This document shows positions 16,370-25,152 of a stretch of DNA of 64,000 nucleotides, one piece after another. Source of the DNA: Sphingopyxis macrogoltabida. Lineage in GTDB: Bacteria > Pseudomonadota > Alphaproteobacteria > Sphingomonadales > Sphingomonadaceae. The DNA lies in the NCBI RefSeq assembly GCF_001314325.1, contig NZ_CP009429.1, positions 310,501-374,500 of the forward strand, given 5' to 3'. A program made the position numbers and the translations under genes. How positions within the stretch are numbered: the stretch's first letter is position 1; every line of letters starts with the position of its first letter. The notes under the pieces are model-generated. The model saw nothing but the letters and a program-made list of their open reading frames with translations. It was not told where the DNA came from and did no database searches.

Positions 16370-19087
16370 ATGACTGTACCCGACGCTTCCGCCCGCCAGT
16401 CGGCGCTCGACCGCCTGACCGCCCACGCTCCTTTTCTTGCGCGGCTGGTGGATATCAATCCGGATGATATCCAGCGTTTCCTTGCCGAAGGAACCGATGC
16501 TGCGCTGGCTTCGGTCACGCCGCCGCAGGTCGACGACGATATCATGCGGACGCTTCGCCAGTGGCGCGGGCGGATGGCGCTGCTCCTCGCGCTGGGCGAC
16601 CTGTCGGGCGAGCATGATGTGGCGACGACGACGCGGTTGCTGACGGCCTTTGCCGACGAAGCCTGCGATGCGGCGCTTGCCGCCGCCTTCGCGGAACGCG
16701 TGCCGGGCGAAGAACCGCGCGGGCTCGCGGTGATCGCGCTCGGCAAGCTCGGCAGTCACGAACTCAACTATTCGTCGGACATCGATCCGATCCTGATCTT
16801 CGATCCCGACACCATGCCGCGGCGCCAGCGCGACGACCCCGACGAAGCGGCGGTGCGGATCGCGCGGCGGATGGTCGAAATCTTGTCGGCGCGTACCGGC
16901 GACGGCCATGTGCTGCGCGTCGATCTGCGTCTGCGGCCGCATCCCGAAGTGACGCCGATCGTGCTGCCGGTGAATGCCGCGATTTCCTATTATGAATCGG
17001 AAGCGCTGGCGTGGGAGCAGGCGGCCTTCATCCGCTCGCGCGCCTCGGCTGGCGACCGGGCGCTCGGCGAGCGCTTCCTGAGCGCGATCCAGCCCTTTAT
17101 CTGGCGCCGCAGCCTCGATTTCCGCCAGCTCAAGGAAATCGGTGCGATGAGCGACCGCATCCGCGACCATTTCGCGCAGGGGCAGGCGTTCGGTCCGGGT
17201 TACGACCTGAAGCGCGGTCGCGGCGGAATTCGCGAGATCGAGTTTTTCGCGCAGGTCCACCAGCTCATCTACGGCGGGCGCGATCCGTCGCTGCGCCCGC
17301 CCGCCACGGTCGATGCGCTCGCGGCGCTTGCCGAGGCGGGGCGGATCGAGGCTGAAATCGCCAAGCGCCTGTCGGGCCATTACGCGACGCTACGCCGTGT
17401 CGAGCATCGGCTGCAGATGATCGAGGATCAACAGACGCATAGTCTGCCGGTGCAGCCGGCGGCGCTCGATTGCGTCGCCCGGCTCGACGGGCATGCCGAC
17501 GGTGCGGCGCTGCTCGCGATGCTGGAGCCCGTCGTGACCGATGTCGGGGCCTGCTACGACCGGCTCGTCGCCGAACGTGCGGTGACCGCTGGCCTGCCGA
17601 AGGGCGAAGGCGAACTGGCGGCGCAGCTCATGGGTGCGGGGTTCGACCCGCCCGATGCGGCGCTACGCACGATCGCCGAATGGCGCGGCGGCAAACAGCG
17701 CGCGCTGCGCAGTCCGGCGGCGCTCGATGCGCTGGAAACGGTGCTCCCCGAACTGGTGAAGGCGCTCGGCGCCGCACCCGATCCCGATGGCGCGTTGCTG
17801 CGCTTCGACAAACTTGTCGCCGGCCTGCCGAGCGCGGTCAATTTCTTCCACCTGCTCGCGGCGCAGCCCGCCCTTGCGAAGGTCGCGACTCGGGTGCTGT
17901 CGCTCGCGCCGACGCTCGCCGATGCGCTGGCGACCCGGGTTGAACTGATCGAAGGGCTGATCGACAGCCGCGCCTTCGATGCGCCCGCCGACACCGAAGC
18001 CTTGCGCGCCGAATGGGCACCAGGGCTGGCGGGGCTCGATTATGAGCGGCTGCTCGATCGCGTACGCGATCGCGTCGGCGAGCGGCGCTTCGCCTATGGC
18101 GTGCAATTGATCGCCGGAGCGACCGATCCTTTGATCATCGCGCGCGGTTACGCCGATCTCGCCGAGGCGGCGCTCGGGGTGCTTGGCGACGCGACCGTTG
18201 CCGAATTCGTCGCGGCGCACGGACGCATTGCGGACAGCGAACTGATCGTGCTGGCGCTCGGCCGGCTGGGCGGGCGGGCGCTGACCCACGCGTCGGACCT
18301 CGATCTCATCTATCTGTTCACCGGCGACCATCTCGCCGAATCGGACGGACCGCGGCCGCTGGGTGCGACGACCTATTACAACCGCCTTGCGCAGCGGGTG
18401 ACCGCAGCGATGTCGGTGCCGACCGCGGCAGGCAAGCTGTATGACGTCGATACGCGGCTCCGCCCGTCGGGGGAGCAGGGGCCGCTCGTCGTCACGCTCG
18501 ACAGCTTCGAACGCTACCAGCGCGAGGAGGCGTGGACGTGGGAGCATATGGCGCTGCTTCGCGCGCGTCCCGTCTATGGATCGGCCGGGCCCCGGGCCGA
18601 TGTCGGCCGGATCATCGCCGAACTGCTCTCGATGCCGCGCGATCCCGCGAAGCTGGCACAGGACGCGGCAGAAATGCGCGACAGGATAGCGGCGCATAAG
18701 CCCCCCAAAGGGACGCTCGATATCAAGGGCGGACCCGGCGGGCTCGTCGACCTCGAATTCGCGATGCAGGTGACGCAGCTTGCCAGCGGGCAATGTCACG
18801 ACCCCAATATCGCCGCCGCGCTGGCGTGCCTGAAGGCAGCCGGACTTGCGCCGGCGGAGGTGTGTGACGCGCACGGGCTGCTGGCGCGAATGCTCGTGAT
18901 GCTGCGTCTCACCGCGCCCGAGGGCGAGCCAGCCACCGCCGCAGCGCGGCAACTTGTCGCGAGTGCGTGCGGCGAGCCGGGCTGGCCGCAACTGCTTGCC
19001 GCGCACGACGCGGCACGGCAGGAGGTCGCGAGCTGGTGGGCATCGATTCGCCCGCAAATGCCGGTACAGCAGGAGACAGGATCATGA
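16370..19087 (+). CDS. glnE: Bifunctional glutamine-synthetase adenylyltransferase/deadenylyltransferase
   Basis: GlnE adds AMP to, or removes it from, glutamine synthetase according to nitrogen status. The 905-residue protein has two nucleotidyltransferase domains. The first has IALGKLGSHELNYSSDIDP at about 123-141 (deadenylylase side); the second has LALGRLGGRALTHASDLDL near 625-645 (adenylylase side). Each is followed by a GlnD/PII-uridylyltransferase-like helical region with conserved RGRGGIREIEF and KGGPGGLVDLEF. It is slightly shorter than the E. coli enzyme at the N-terminus. The stop overlaps the peroxiredoxin start by four bases. Confidence 0.95.
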   Translation: MTVPDASARQSALDRLTAHAPFLARLVDINPDDIQRFLAEGTDAALASVTPPQVDDDIMRTLRQWRGRMALLLALGDLSGEHDVATTTRLLTAFADEACDAALAAAFAERVPGEEPRGLAVIALGKLGSHELNYSSDIDPILIFDPDTMPRRQRDDPDEAAVRIARRMVEILSARTGDGHVLRVDLRLRPHPEVTPIVLPVNAAISYYESEALAWEQAAFIRSRASAGDRALGERFLSAIQPFIWRRSLDFRQLKEIGAMSDRIRDHFAQGQAFGPGYDLKRGRGGIREIEFFAQVHQLIYGGRDPSLRPPATVDALAALAEAGRIEAEIAKRLSGHYATLRRVEHRLQMIEDQQTHSLPVQPAALDCVARLDGHADGAALLAMLEPVVTDVGACYDRLVAERAVTAGLPKGEGELAAQLMGAGFDPPDAALRTIAEWRGGKQRALRSPAALDALETVLPELVKALGAAPDPDGALLRFDKLVAGLPSAVNFFHLLAAQPALAKVATRVLSLAPTLADALATRVELIEGLIDSRAFDAPADTEALRAEWAPGLAGLDYERLLDRVRDRVGERRFAYGVQLIAGATDPLIIARGYADLAEAALGVLGDATVAEFVAAHGRIADSELIVLALGRLGGRALTHASDLDLIYLFTGDHLAESDGPRPLGATTYYNRLAQRVTAAMSVPTAAGKLYDVDTRLRPSGEQGPLVVTLDSFERYQREEAWTWEHMALLRARPVYGSAGPRADVGRIIAELLSMPRDPAKLAQDAAEMRDRIAAHKPPKGTLDIKGGPGGLVDLEFAMQVTQLASGQCHDPNIAAALACLKAAGLAPAEVCDAHGLLARMLVMLRLTAPEGEPATAAARQLVASACGEPGWPQLLAAHDAARQEVASWWASIRPQMPVQQETGS

Positions 19088-19551
19088 GCGGCCCGCAAAT
19101 CGGAGATGCCATTCCGGCGGTCAAACTTCTCGATGCCGACGGCGCGACGATCGACGTCGCCGCGATGAAGGGCGCGCCGCTGGTCGTCTATTTCTACCCC
19201 AAGGCCGATACGCCCGGCTGTACGGTCGAGGCGCAGGATTTCACGCGTCTCGCGCCCGAATTCGCGCATCTGAAGGCGCAGGTGCTCGCGGTGTCGCGCG
19301 ACGCGCCGGCGAAGCTCTGCAAGTTCCGCGACAAATACGGGCTGACCGTCCGCCTCGCTTCGGACGAGGACGGCGCGGTGTGCGAAGCGTTCGGCACATG
19401 GGTCGAAAAGCAGAATTACGGCCGCACCTATATGGGGATCGAACGCTCGACCTTCCTGTTCGGTGCCGACGGCAAGCTGGCGAAGGAATGGCGCAAGGTC
19501 CGCGTGAAAGGCCATGCCGAGGCGGTGCTGGAGGCGGCGAAGGCGCTCTGA
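19084..19551 (+). CDS. bcp: Bcp-type thiol peroxiredoxin
   Basis: Reduces hydrogen and organic peroxides using a cysteine thiol, probably in the cytoplasm. The 155-residue protein has the AhpC/TSA fold signature VVYFYPKADTPGCTVEAQDF. The peroxidatic Cys in TPGCT is at about residue 45. The second cysteine found five residues later in E. coli Bcp is absent. Cysteines in KLCKF and AVCEAF occur further on, so the resolving mechanism may differ. Its ATG overlaps the glnE stop (ATGA), and the DUF455 gene starts two bases after it, suggesting one transcript. Confidence 0.92.
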   Translation: MSGPQIGDAIPAVKLLDADGATIDVAAMKGAPLVVYFYPKADTPGCTVEAQDFTRLAPEFAHLKAQVLAVSRDAPAKLCKFRDKYGLTVRLASDEDGAVCEAFGTWVEKQNYGRTYMGIERSTFLFGADGKLAKEWRKVRVKGHAEAVLEAAKAL

Positions 19552-19552
19552 C

Positions 19553-20344
19553 ATGACGAGTTTGGGTGAAGCCGCACGGGCCGTGCTGCTGACGCCGGAC
19601 CCGCACGACAAGCGCCGCGCCGCGCGCAGCCTAGCGCGCGCGTGGCGGCAGGGGCGGCTCGACCATCGCTGCGACGTCGCGATGCCCTACCAGCCCGCCT
19701 GGCCGGCGACGCCCGAACTGCTGCCGCCGAACCAGATGCCGCGGCGGCGCAAGGGCGGGTCGGAGCGCGGTCGGATCGCGCTACTCCACGCCCTCGCGCA
19801 CATCGAATTCGTTGCGATCGATCTGGCGGTCGACCTGATCGGACGCTTCGGCGGTGAATTTCCGCGCCAGTTCGTCGACGACTGGATCGGCGTCGCCGCC
19901 GACGAAGCGATGCATTTCGCTCTGCTCGACCGTCGTTTGCGCGGCCTCGGCAGCCACTATGGCGCGCTGCCCGCACATGCCGGCTTATGGGAAGCGGCGC
20001 AGTTGACCGTAGACGATGCGCTGGCCCGGCTGGCCATCGTGCCGATGGTGCTCGAAGCGCGCGGGCTCGACGTCACACCGGCGACGATCGACCGCTTCCA
20101 GGGCGTCGGCGACGAGGTTTCGGCGCGGATATTGGCGCGAATCTATAGCGATGAGATTCGCCATGTGAGCGCGGGCACAGTCTGGTTCGGCTGGCTGTGC
20201 GACGAACGGGGATTCAACGTCGTCGAAACGTGGCAAAGCCTCGTAAAATCGCGATTCCGGGGCGCGCTCAAACCGCCGTTCAACGACTCGGCGCGCCGTG
20301 ATGCCGGTTTAACGCAAGAATTCTACGCCGTTATTGCTTCGTAA
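19553..20344 (+). CDS. DUF455 ferritin-like protein
   Basis: The 263-residue protein belongs to the DUF455 family, a ferritin-like four-helix fold. Expected metal-ligand motifs are present: HIEFVAIDL at about 82-90, DEAMHFALLDRRL at about 120-132, EARGLDV near 165 and DEIRHVSAGTVWF near 205. The family role is not established. A di-metal oxidase activity is plausible by fold but unproven. The start is set at 19553, two bases after the peroxiredoxin stop. Alternative upstream in-frame codons lie within that gene and lack conservation. Confidence 0.85.
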   Translation: MTSLGEAARAVLLTPDPHDKRRAARSLARAWRQGRLDHRCDVAMPYQPAWPATPELLPPNQMPRRRKGGSERGRIALLHALAHIEFVAIDLAVDLIGRFGGEFPRQFVDDWIGVAADEAMHFALLDRRLRGLGSHYGALPAHAGLWEAAQLTVDDALARLAIVPMVLEARGLDVTPATIDRFQGVGDEVSARILARIYSDEIRHVSAGTVWFGWLCDERGFNVVETWQSLVKSRFRGALKPPFNDSARRDAGLTQEFYAVIAS

Positions 20345-20406
20345 GGATTGGAACAGCACACAGGCTTCGCGGGGGATGAGCAATCATCCAAACCAACAAA
20401 CACCGG

Positions 20407-20433
20407 CGCCAAAGCCCTTTTGTGACTTTGGCG
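20407..20433 (+). terminator. Perfect 8-bp hairpin between DUF455 and M23 peptidase genes
   Basis: CGCCAAAG at 20407-20414 pairs with CTTTGGCG at 20426-20433 across an 11-base loop. It could end the glnE-bcp-DUF455 transcript or shape the 5' leader of the next gene, which starts 26 bases later. There is no U-run after the stem, so a classical terminator is uncertain. Confidence 0.4.
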
Positions 20434-20458
20434 ACATGGCAAATGCGGGGTCGTCGTT

Positions 20459-21160
20459 TTGATAAACACTCTTCTGGCGCAGAAGTTGCACCAAGTCGCA
20501 ATCATCTGCGCGGCAGCATGTTTCGGACTGGCCGCCCCGGCCGTCCACGCCGCCGACACCAGCGCCGATGCCAGCATCAACGTTCCCGACGAACCCGATG
20601 ACGACAGCTTCATCGCCGGCCGGATTTCGCCGAGCGAGGACACCGAAGCCCGCGCGATCTTCCAGGCCTGGAAGCGTCTCGACACCGGCCTCTCGGCTTC
20701 GATCGGCGTTGCAGTGCCGTCGCGCCGCCCGATCGAGCAGATGTCGCTCTCCTCGTCCTACGGCATGCGCGTTCACCCGATCACGGGCAAGGTCGCGCGC
20801 CACAACGGCATCGACATTCCGGCGCCGCATGGCACCCCCATCTATGCCACCGCCGACGGCATCGTCGGCCGCGCCCAGCGTCTGGGCGGCTATGGTAATT
20901 ATGTCGAAATCGAACATGGCAACGCGATCCAGACGCGCTACGGCCATATGTCTTCGTACATCGTCACCCCCGGACAGTCGGTCAAGAAGGGCCAGATCGT
21001 CGGCTATGTCGGCTCGACCGGGCGTTCGACGGGCAACCACCTCCATTATGAAGTCCGCATCGAAGGCGCGCCGGTCAATCCGATGCCCTTCGTTCGTTCG
21101 GATTCGATGGCGATCGCCGCGCTGACGGGCGACAAGCTCGCAATGGGCGGTCCCGAGTAA
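20459..21160 (+). CDS. Exported M23 family metallopeptidase (LytM-type)
   Basis: The 233-residue protein has a signal peptide at about 1-31 (cleavage after VHA|ADT), an acidic linker, and a C-terminal LytM/M23 domain at about 100-215. Zinc-site motifs are HNGIDIPA, followed by GYGNYVEIEHG, TRYGHMSS, and GNHLHYEVR, which supply the HxxxD and HxH ligands. It probably cuts peptidoglycan cross-links in the periplasm or acts as a murein hydrolase activator. The start appears to be TTG at 20459, because ATGs upstream are out of frame and no internal ATG keeps the signal peptide. Confidence 0.88.
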   Translation: MINTLLAQKLHQVAIICAAACFGLAAPAVHAADTSADASINVPDEPDDDSFIAGRISPSEDTEARAIFQAWKRLDTGLSASIGVAVPSRRPIEQMSLSSSYGMRVHPITGKVARHNGIDIPAPHGTPIYATADGIVGRAQRLGGYGNYVEIEHGNAIQTRYGHMSSYIVTPGQSVKKGQIVGYVGSTGRSTGNHLHYEVRIEGAPVNPMPFVRSDSMAIAALTGDKLAMGGPE

Positions 21161-21183
21161 GAAATTCAGGGTCGGAGAGGAGG

Positions 21184-21218
21184 GGGCGTCCGCCGGCCTT
21201 AGGCCGGGGCGCCCTTTT
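21184..21218 (+). terminator. Rho-independent terminator after M23 peptidase gene
   Basis: A GC-rich imperfect stem (GGGCGTCCGCCGGCC against GGCCGGGGCGCCC, TTA loop) is followed directly by TTTTC. It begins 23 bases after the peptidase stop and 30 bases before the next gene. This is the clearest intrinsic terminator in the window. Confidence 0.75.
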
Positions 21219-21248
21219 CATTTGCGATAAAGCGCCTATCTAAGCCCC

Positions 21249-21590
21249 ATGGCCACCCAGCTTTCCGATATCACCCTGTCGCCCGCCGCCGCTGCGCGCG
21301 TCCGCTGGATTGCGGAACGCAAGGGCGGGGCCGCCCCGGCGCTGCGCCTCGCCGTCGATGGCGGCGGCTGTTCGGGCTTCACCTATCGTTTCGGCTTGGC
21401 CGAGAGCATCGAGGGCGATGATATCGTCACCGAAACCGACGGCGTGAAACTGGTCGTCGATCCGGTCAGCATCGACCTTGTGCGCGGCTGCGTCGTCGAT
21501 TTCGTCGATTCGCTCGGCGGGTCGTCCTTCAAGGTCGAAAATCCGAACGCCGCCTCGGGCTGCGGTTGCGGGTCCAGCTTCTCGATCTGA
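21249..21590 (+). CDS. erpA: Iron-sulfur cluster insertion protein, HesB/IscA family
   Basis: A-type carriers hold and deliver iron-sulfur clusters to target enzymes. The 113-residue protein has the three conserved cysteines: GGGCSGF near 39-44 and SGCGCGSSF near the C-terminus. The DGVKLVVDPVS segment sits between them. Length and spacing match ErpA-type proteins. It is a stand-alone gene with no isc or suf neighbours. A terminator precedes it and exonuclease III follows 39 bases later. The ErpA versus IscA subtype is inferred. Confidence 0.88.
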   Translation: MATQLSDITLSPAAAARVRWIAERKGGAAPALRLAVDGGGCSGFTYRFGLAESIEGDDIVTETDGVKLVVDPVSIDLVRGCVVDFVDSLGGSSFKVENPNAASGCGCGSSFSI

Positions 21591-21629
21591 CGCCTTTCTA
21601 AGCTGCCAGCTTGCTGGCATAGGTGCGCC

Positions 21630-22400
21630 ATGAAAATCGCGACCTTCAATATCAACGGGATCAAGGCCCGTCTGCCGCGCCTCGTCGAATGGCTCGAGGA
21701 AACGCAGCCCGATATCGCCTGCCTGCAGGAACTGAAGTCGAGCGACGAGACGATGCCGACCAAGGAGATCGAAGCCGCGGGTTACGGCTTCCTCTATCAT
21801 GGGCAAAAGGGCTTCAACGGCGTCGCGATCCTCGCCAAGGGCACGCAGCCTGTCGAGGTGCAGCGCGGGCTCGCCGGCGAAGCCGAGGACGAGCAGTCGC
21901 GTTATCTGGAAGCCGACGTCCACGGCCTCCGCGTCGCGTCGATCTACCTCCCCAACGGCAATCCCCAACCGGGGCCGAAATTCGATTACAAGCTGCGCTG
22001 GATGGCGCGGTTGCGCGAGCGCGCCAGAGCATTGCTGGCGGCCGAAATTCCGACAATTCTCACCGGCGACTATAATGTCATCCCGCACGACGACGATGTG
22101 TGGGATCCGCGCGCGATGGCGACCGACGCGTTGATGCAGCCCGAATCGCGCGATGCGTGGTTCCGCCTGCTCGGCGACGGCTGGACCGACGCCATCCGCA
22201 GCCGCCATCCGGCGGGCGGCGTGTGGACCTTCTGGGACTATCAAGCCGGCGGATGGCAACGCGATCATGGTTTCCGGATCGATCACCTGCTGCTCAGCCC
22301 GGCGTTGGCCGACCGGCTGGTCGATGCCGGGGTCGACAAGGATCATCGCGGCCGCGAAAAGGCGAGCGACCATGCGCCGACCTGGGCGGTGCTGTCCTGA
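21630..22400 (+). CDS. xth: Exodeoxyribonuclease III / AP endonuclease
   Basis: Exonuclease III incises DNA at abasic sites in base excision repair and degrades 3' ends. The 256-residue protein has the EEP-superfamily signatures: ATFNINGIKARLPRL at the N-terminus, CLQELKS near 32-38 (metal-binding Glu), SIYLPNG, LTGDYNVIPHD near 148-158, and DHLLLSPAL with the catalytic SDHAP near the end. It is probably monocistronic or shares a transcript with erpA. Confidence 0.95.
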   Translation: MKIATFNINGIKARLPRLVEWLEETQPDIACLQELKSSDETMPTKEIEAAGYGFLYHGQKGFNGVAILAKGTQPVEVQRGLAGEAEDEQSRYLEADVHGLRVASIYLPNGNPQPGPKFDYKLRWMARLRERARALLAAEIPTILTGDYNVIPHDDDVWDPRAMATDALMQPESRDAWFRLLGDGWTDAIRSRHPAGGVWTFWDYQAGGWQRDHGFRIDHLLLSPALADRLVDAGVDKDHRGREKASDHAPTWAVLS

Positions 22401-22612
22401 TATCCACGCGCGCTGGCAAGTGCCGGCGGTTGCATCGACTGTTGCAAAAAAGTCGCAGCGCTTCGTTTTACACGGCGCGCATCGACTTTTCGTTTGTGCG
22501 CCGCAACAAATTCGCTGACAGGTTGATCACGCGAGACCGGACTGGCCCGAAAAGAGGCTGGCCGTCGCGCGGCAGGCAGGGACGATCCGTTTAACCAGTC
22601 AGGGATCTGTCC

Positions 22613-23347
22613 ATGAAAAATCTCTCCCGTGCATGCTTCGGCGTGCTTCTCGCCGCTTCGGCCCTCTCGACCCCCGCCTTCGCGCAGGACGCCGAAGAAG
22701 ATAGCGACGGCATCACCATCACCGGCAGCGCCACCGTCGTCAGCGACTATCGTTTCCGCGGCTTCAGCCAGTCGAACGAAGAGGCCGCGATCCAGGGTGG
22801 CTTTACCATTGGCCATGACAGCGGCCTGTATGTCGGTACCTGGGGATCGAGCATCGGCTTCAACAACGGCACCGAAATCGACGTCTTTGCGGGCTTCGCC
22901 AAGGAGGTCACGCCCGGCCTGACCGCCGACATCGGCGCGACCGTCTATCTTTACCCCGGCGCCAACAACACGACGGTGATCGAACCCTATGCCTCGCTGA
23001 CCGGCGCGATCGGCCCGGCGACGGTCAAGGGCGGCATCGCCTGGGCTCCCGGTGGCCAGAATTCGCTCGGCGATGCGAGCGGCGTCTACATCTACAGCGA
23101 CGTCGGCGTGCAAATCCCCGACACCCCGTTCAAGCTGAAGGGCCATGTCGGCTATGCCAAGAGCGACAGCTTCCTCGGCGGGCTCGACGGCGAAGTGTTC
23201 GACTATTCGGTCGGGGTCGATGTCACGTGGAAGGTGCTCACCCTCGGGGTCGCCTATGTGAATACCGACGCCCCGAAGTTCGGCGGTTACAAGGAAGCGG
23301 TCGGCGCCGACGGCGCGGTCGTCTTCTCGCTCGGCGCAGCGTTCTGA
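22613..23347 (+). CDS. TorF-family outer-membrane putative porin
   Basis: The 244-residue protein has a signal peptide (about 1-24, cleavage after AFA|QDA). An all-beta, aromatic-girdled sequence of the TorF/Gcw_chp type follows. The family motif VVSDYRFRGFSQSNEEAAIQ occurs at about 43-62, and the final residues are FSLGAAF with a C-terminal Phe typical of outer-membrane barrels. The substrate is unknown. A 212-base upstream region has no gene and probably holds its promoter. The downstream hairpin at 23357-23386 separates it from the convergent TIR gene. Confidence 0.88.
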   Translation: MKNLSRACFGVLLAASALSTPAFAQDAEEDSDGITITGSATVVSDYRFRGFSQSNEEAAIQGGFTIGHDSGLYVGTWGSSIGFNNGTEIDVFAGFAKEVTPGLTADIGATVYLYPGANNTTVIEPYASLTGAIGPATVKGGIAWAPGGQNSLGDASGVYIYSDVGVQIPDTPFKLKGHVGYAKSDSFLGGLDGEVFDYSVGVDVTWKVLTLGVAYVNTDAPKFGGYKEAVGADGAVVFSLGAAF

Positions 23348-23356
23348 CGCCGGGCC

Positions 23357-23386
23357 GGAGGCGGCCTCTGGGGGGAGGCCGCCTCC
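23357..23386. terminator. Bidirectional hairpin between convergent porin and TIR genes
   Basis: GGAGGCGGCCTC pairs perfectly with GAGGCCGCCTCC over a six-base loop, a 12-bp stem between two genes that end facing each other. No U-run follows on either strand, so it may work in both directions by stem stability alone. Confidence 0.6.
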
Positions 23387-23407
23387 ACCAATTCCAGGGT
23401 CAGGATC

Positions 23408-24973
23408 TCAGGGTTTTCCGGACGCGAGCGCATCGCGGGCGCCGCGCCAACCCATATATTGTTCGGCGAGCATCCAGTCCTGCCGCGCGAGCTGCGGGTC
23501 GGAGAGGCTAATCGTTCCGGCCTGATCGAGCAGGCGCTCCGCCTTCGTCGCCGCATCGCCCGCGAGAAGCGGGTAGCTCTTTGCGAGCGCGTGGACCTCC
23601 CACCCCGCGGGAACATGGCGATAGGTATCGACATAGGTCTCGCCATCGGCACGCGTCACCATGACGTCGGTCGAGAAATTGGTCTGGATCGGCGACAGCC
23701 TGTCGATGCCCGCGACGAAGTCGGCGGCGAGGCCCTTCGCTTCGGCATCGCCGACCTCGGGGATCAGCGCGAGCGTCGCCATGGCGGAGATCGACGGCGT
23801 CTCGGTGCGCAGGCTGTTGTCGGGATAGTCGGCCCAGTTGACCCCCGCTTTCGGCCGCCGCCGCATCAGCCATTCGACCGCCCGGCTCCGCGCCGTACGG
23901 ACCTTTTCCTGCAACGCCGGTTCGCCCTTCAGTGCGGCATCGATCTCGCGCAAGGCAATCACCGCGAAGGCGGTGACATAGGTCGCGGCATTGTCGGGCC
24001 GGTCGGCGGCGTCCATCGCGCTCGACCACCAGCCTTCGCGATTTTGCGCCGCGAGCAGCGCCTCGACGACGGGCACGGGTGGCGGCCGGTCGGCGGCGCC
24101 ATAGGCCTTGAGCGTCCACAGCGATACGACGGTAAAGGGCGCGCCTTCGACCATGACGCAGTGGCAGCCGCCGCCCATGAATTTGGCGACCATCGCGTCG
24201 AAGCGCGACAATTTGTCGGCGGCCGTGGCCTTGTCGACCGCGATCAACTGCGCGAGTCCCCAGAAAATCTTGCCGTTGGTCGCCTTTTCGGTGTCGCCCA
24301 GCGCGCTGACCACGGCGTTGGCGATGACCGGTTCGGTTGCCGTCACCGTCCTGTCGAAACCGTCAGCGACCGCGGTCCGATCGAAGGCGGCCGAATGGGC
24401 CGTATAATACCAGCCGCCGCCAGCCAGTGCCGCGACCGCGAGCGCCGCGGCGGTTCCCACGGCAAGCGGGGAGAAACCCCGCCGGGATACGGGCGCGCGG
24501 ACGGGCTCCCCCGCCGGCGCAGCGGCCGGGCCGCCTCCGCCCAGACGCCGGTCGATCGCCGCCAGCACCCGCTGCCAGGCCGGATGCGCCGCGCTGCCGT
24601 CGAATTTCGACAGATCGACGACGTTGACGTTGTAAAATTCGGCGGGCAGCGCCTCCGGGTCCATCTTCTCCAGTCCGATCGCGACGAGCGAACCGCGGTC
24701 GAGGCCGATGCGGCTTTCGATGCGGACCCAGCGGCGCTGGATCGCGGCGGGTGTCCAGCAGCCCAGAACGACCTTGGCGCCCTTGACCGCGCGGTCGATG
24801 ACGTCGGGAAATTCGGCGCCGGCGTCGATTCCCTCGGCATCGAAAAAGACATGGTGGCCGCGCGCGGTCAGCAGGTCGCGAATCTGCCCCGCCTTGACGG
24901 CGTCGGCGCGGCTGTAGCTGATGAAAATATCATAGGGGCGTTCGGCCGCGTCATCCGCTGCATTTGCCGTCAT
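23408..24973 (-). CDS. TIR domain protein with membrane anchor and toroid-like periplasmic domain
   Basis: The 521-residue protein begins with a TIR domain (about 13-140). Visible motifs are YDIFISYSRAD, a helix with GHHVFFDAEGI, and WVRIE, where Glu86 sits at the position of the catalytic glutamate of NAD-cleaving TIR domains. One transmembrane helix follows at about 168-188, then some 330 residues. The latter contain AAQNREGWW (Q310 to W315), a QW-like motif of the terpene-cyclase/prenyltransferase alpha-alpha toroid fold, and similar helical repeats. By topology the TIR would be cytoplasmic and the toroid periplasmic. The start at 24973 is chosen because the frame upstream is unconserved. 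Function is unknown; signalling or defence is possible. Confidence 0.8.
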   Translation of the reverse strand: MTANAADDAAERPYDIFISYSRADAVKAGQIRDLLTARGHHVFFDAEGIDAGAEFPDVIDRAVKGAKVVLGCWTPAAIQRRWVRIESRIGLDRGSLVAIGLEKMDPEALPAEFYNVNVVDLSKFDGSAAHPAWQRVLAAIDRRLGGGGPAAAPAGEPVRAPVSRRGFSPLAVGTAAALAVAALAGGGWYYTAHSAAFDRTAVADGFDRTVTATEPVIANAVVSALGDTEKATNGKIFWGLAQLIAVDKATAADKLSRFDAMVAKFMGGGCHCVMVEGAPFTVVSLWTLKAYGAADRPPPVPVVEALLAAQNREGWWSSAMDAADRPDNAATYVTAFAVIALREIDAALKGEPALQEKVRTARSRAVEWLMRRRPKAGVNWADYPDNSLRTETPSISAMATLALIPEVGDAEAKGLAADFVAGIDRLSPIQTNFSTDVMVTRADGETYVDTYRHVPAGWEVHALAKSYPLLAGDAATKAERLLDQAGTISLSDPQLARQDWMLAEQYMGWRGARDALASGKP

Positions 24974-25152
24974 CGTCACTGCAATCCCGCAAATTTTCGC
25001 TTGTGCCGCGAAATCGTCTTGCAGCGATAGCAGCCCCGCCGATGTTGGCAAGCACCGGCAATCACAGGCGCAATCCACCGCAAGCTGCTTGACCATGTCG
25101 ATGAAGCGTGCAAATCCATCGACGAATTGAACCGATAGGAGAACTCATTCCC

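Noticed and set aside
22401..22612. Riboswitch or small RNA before the porin gene
   Set aside because: A short TTGCA-N8-TGCAA inverted repeat near 22430 is present, but nothing matches a known riboswitch core.
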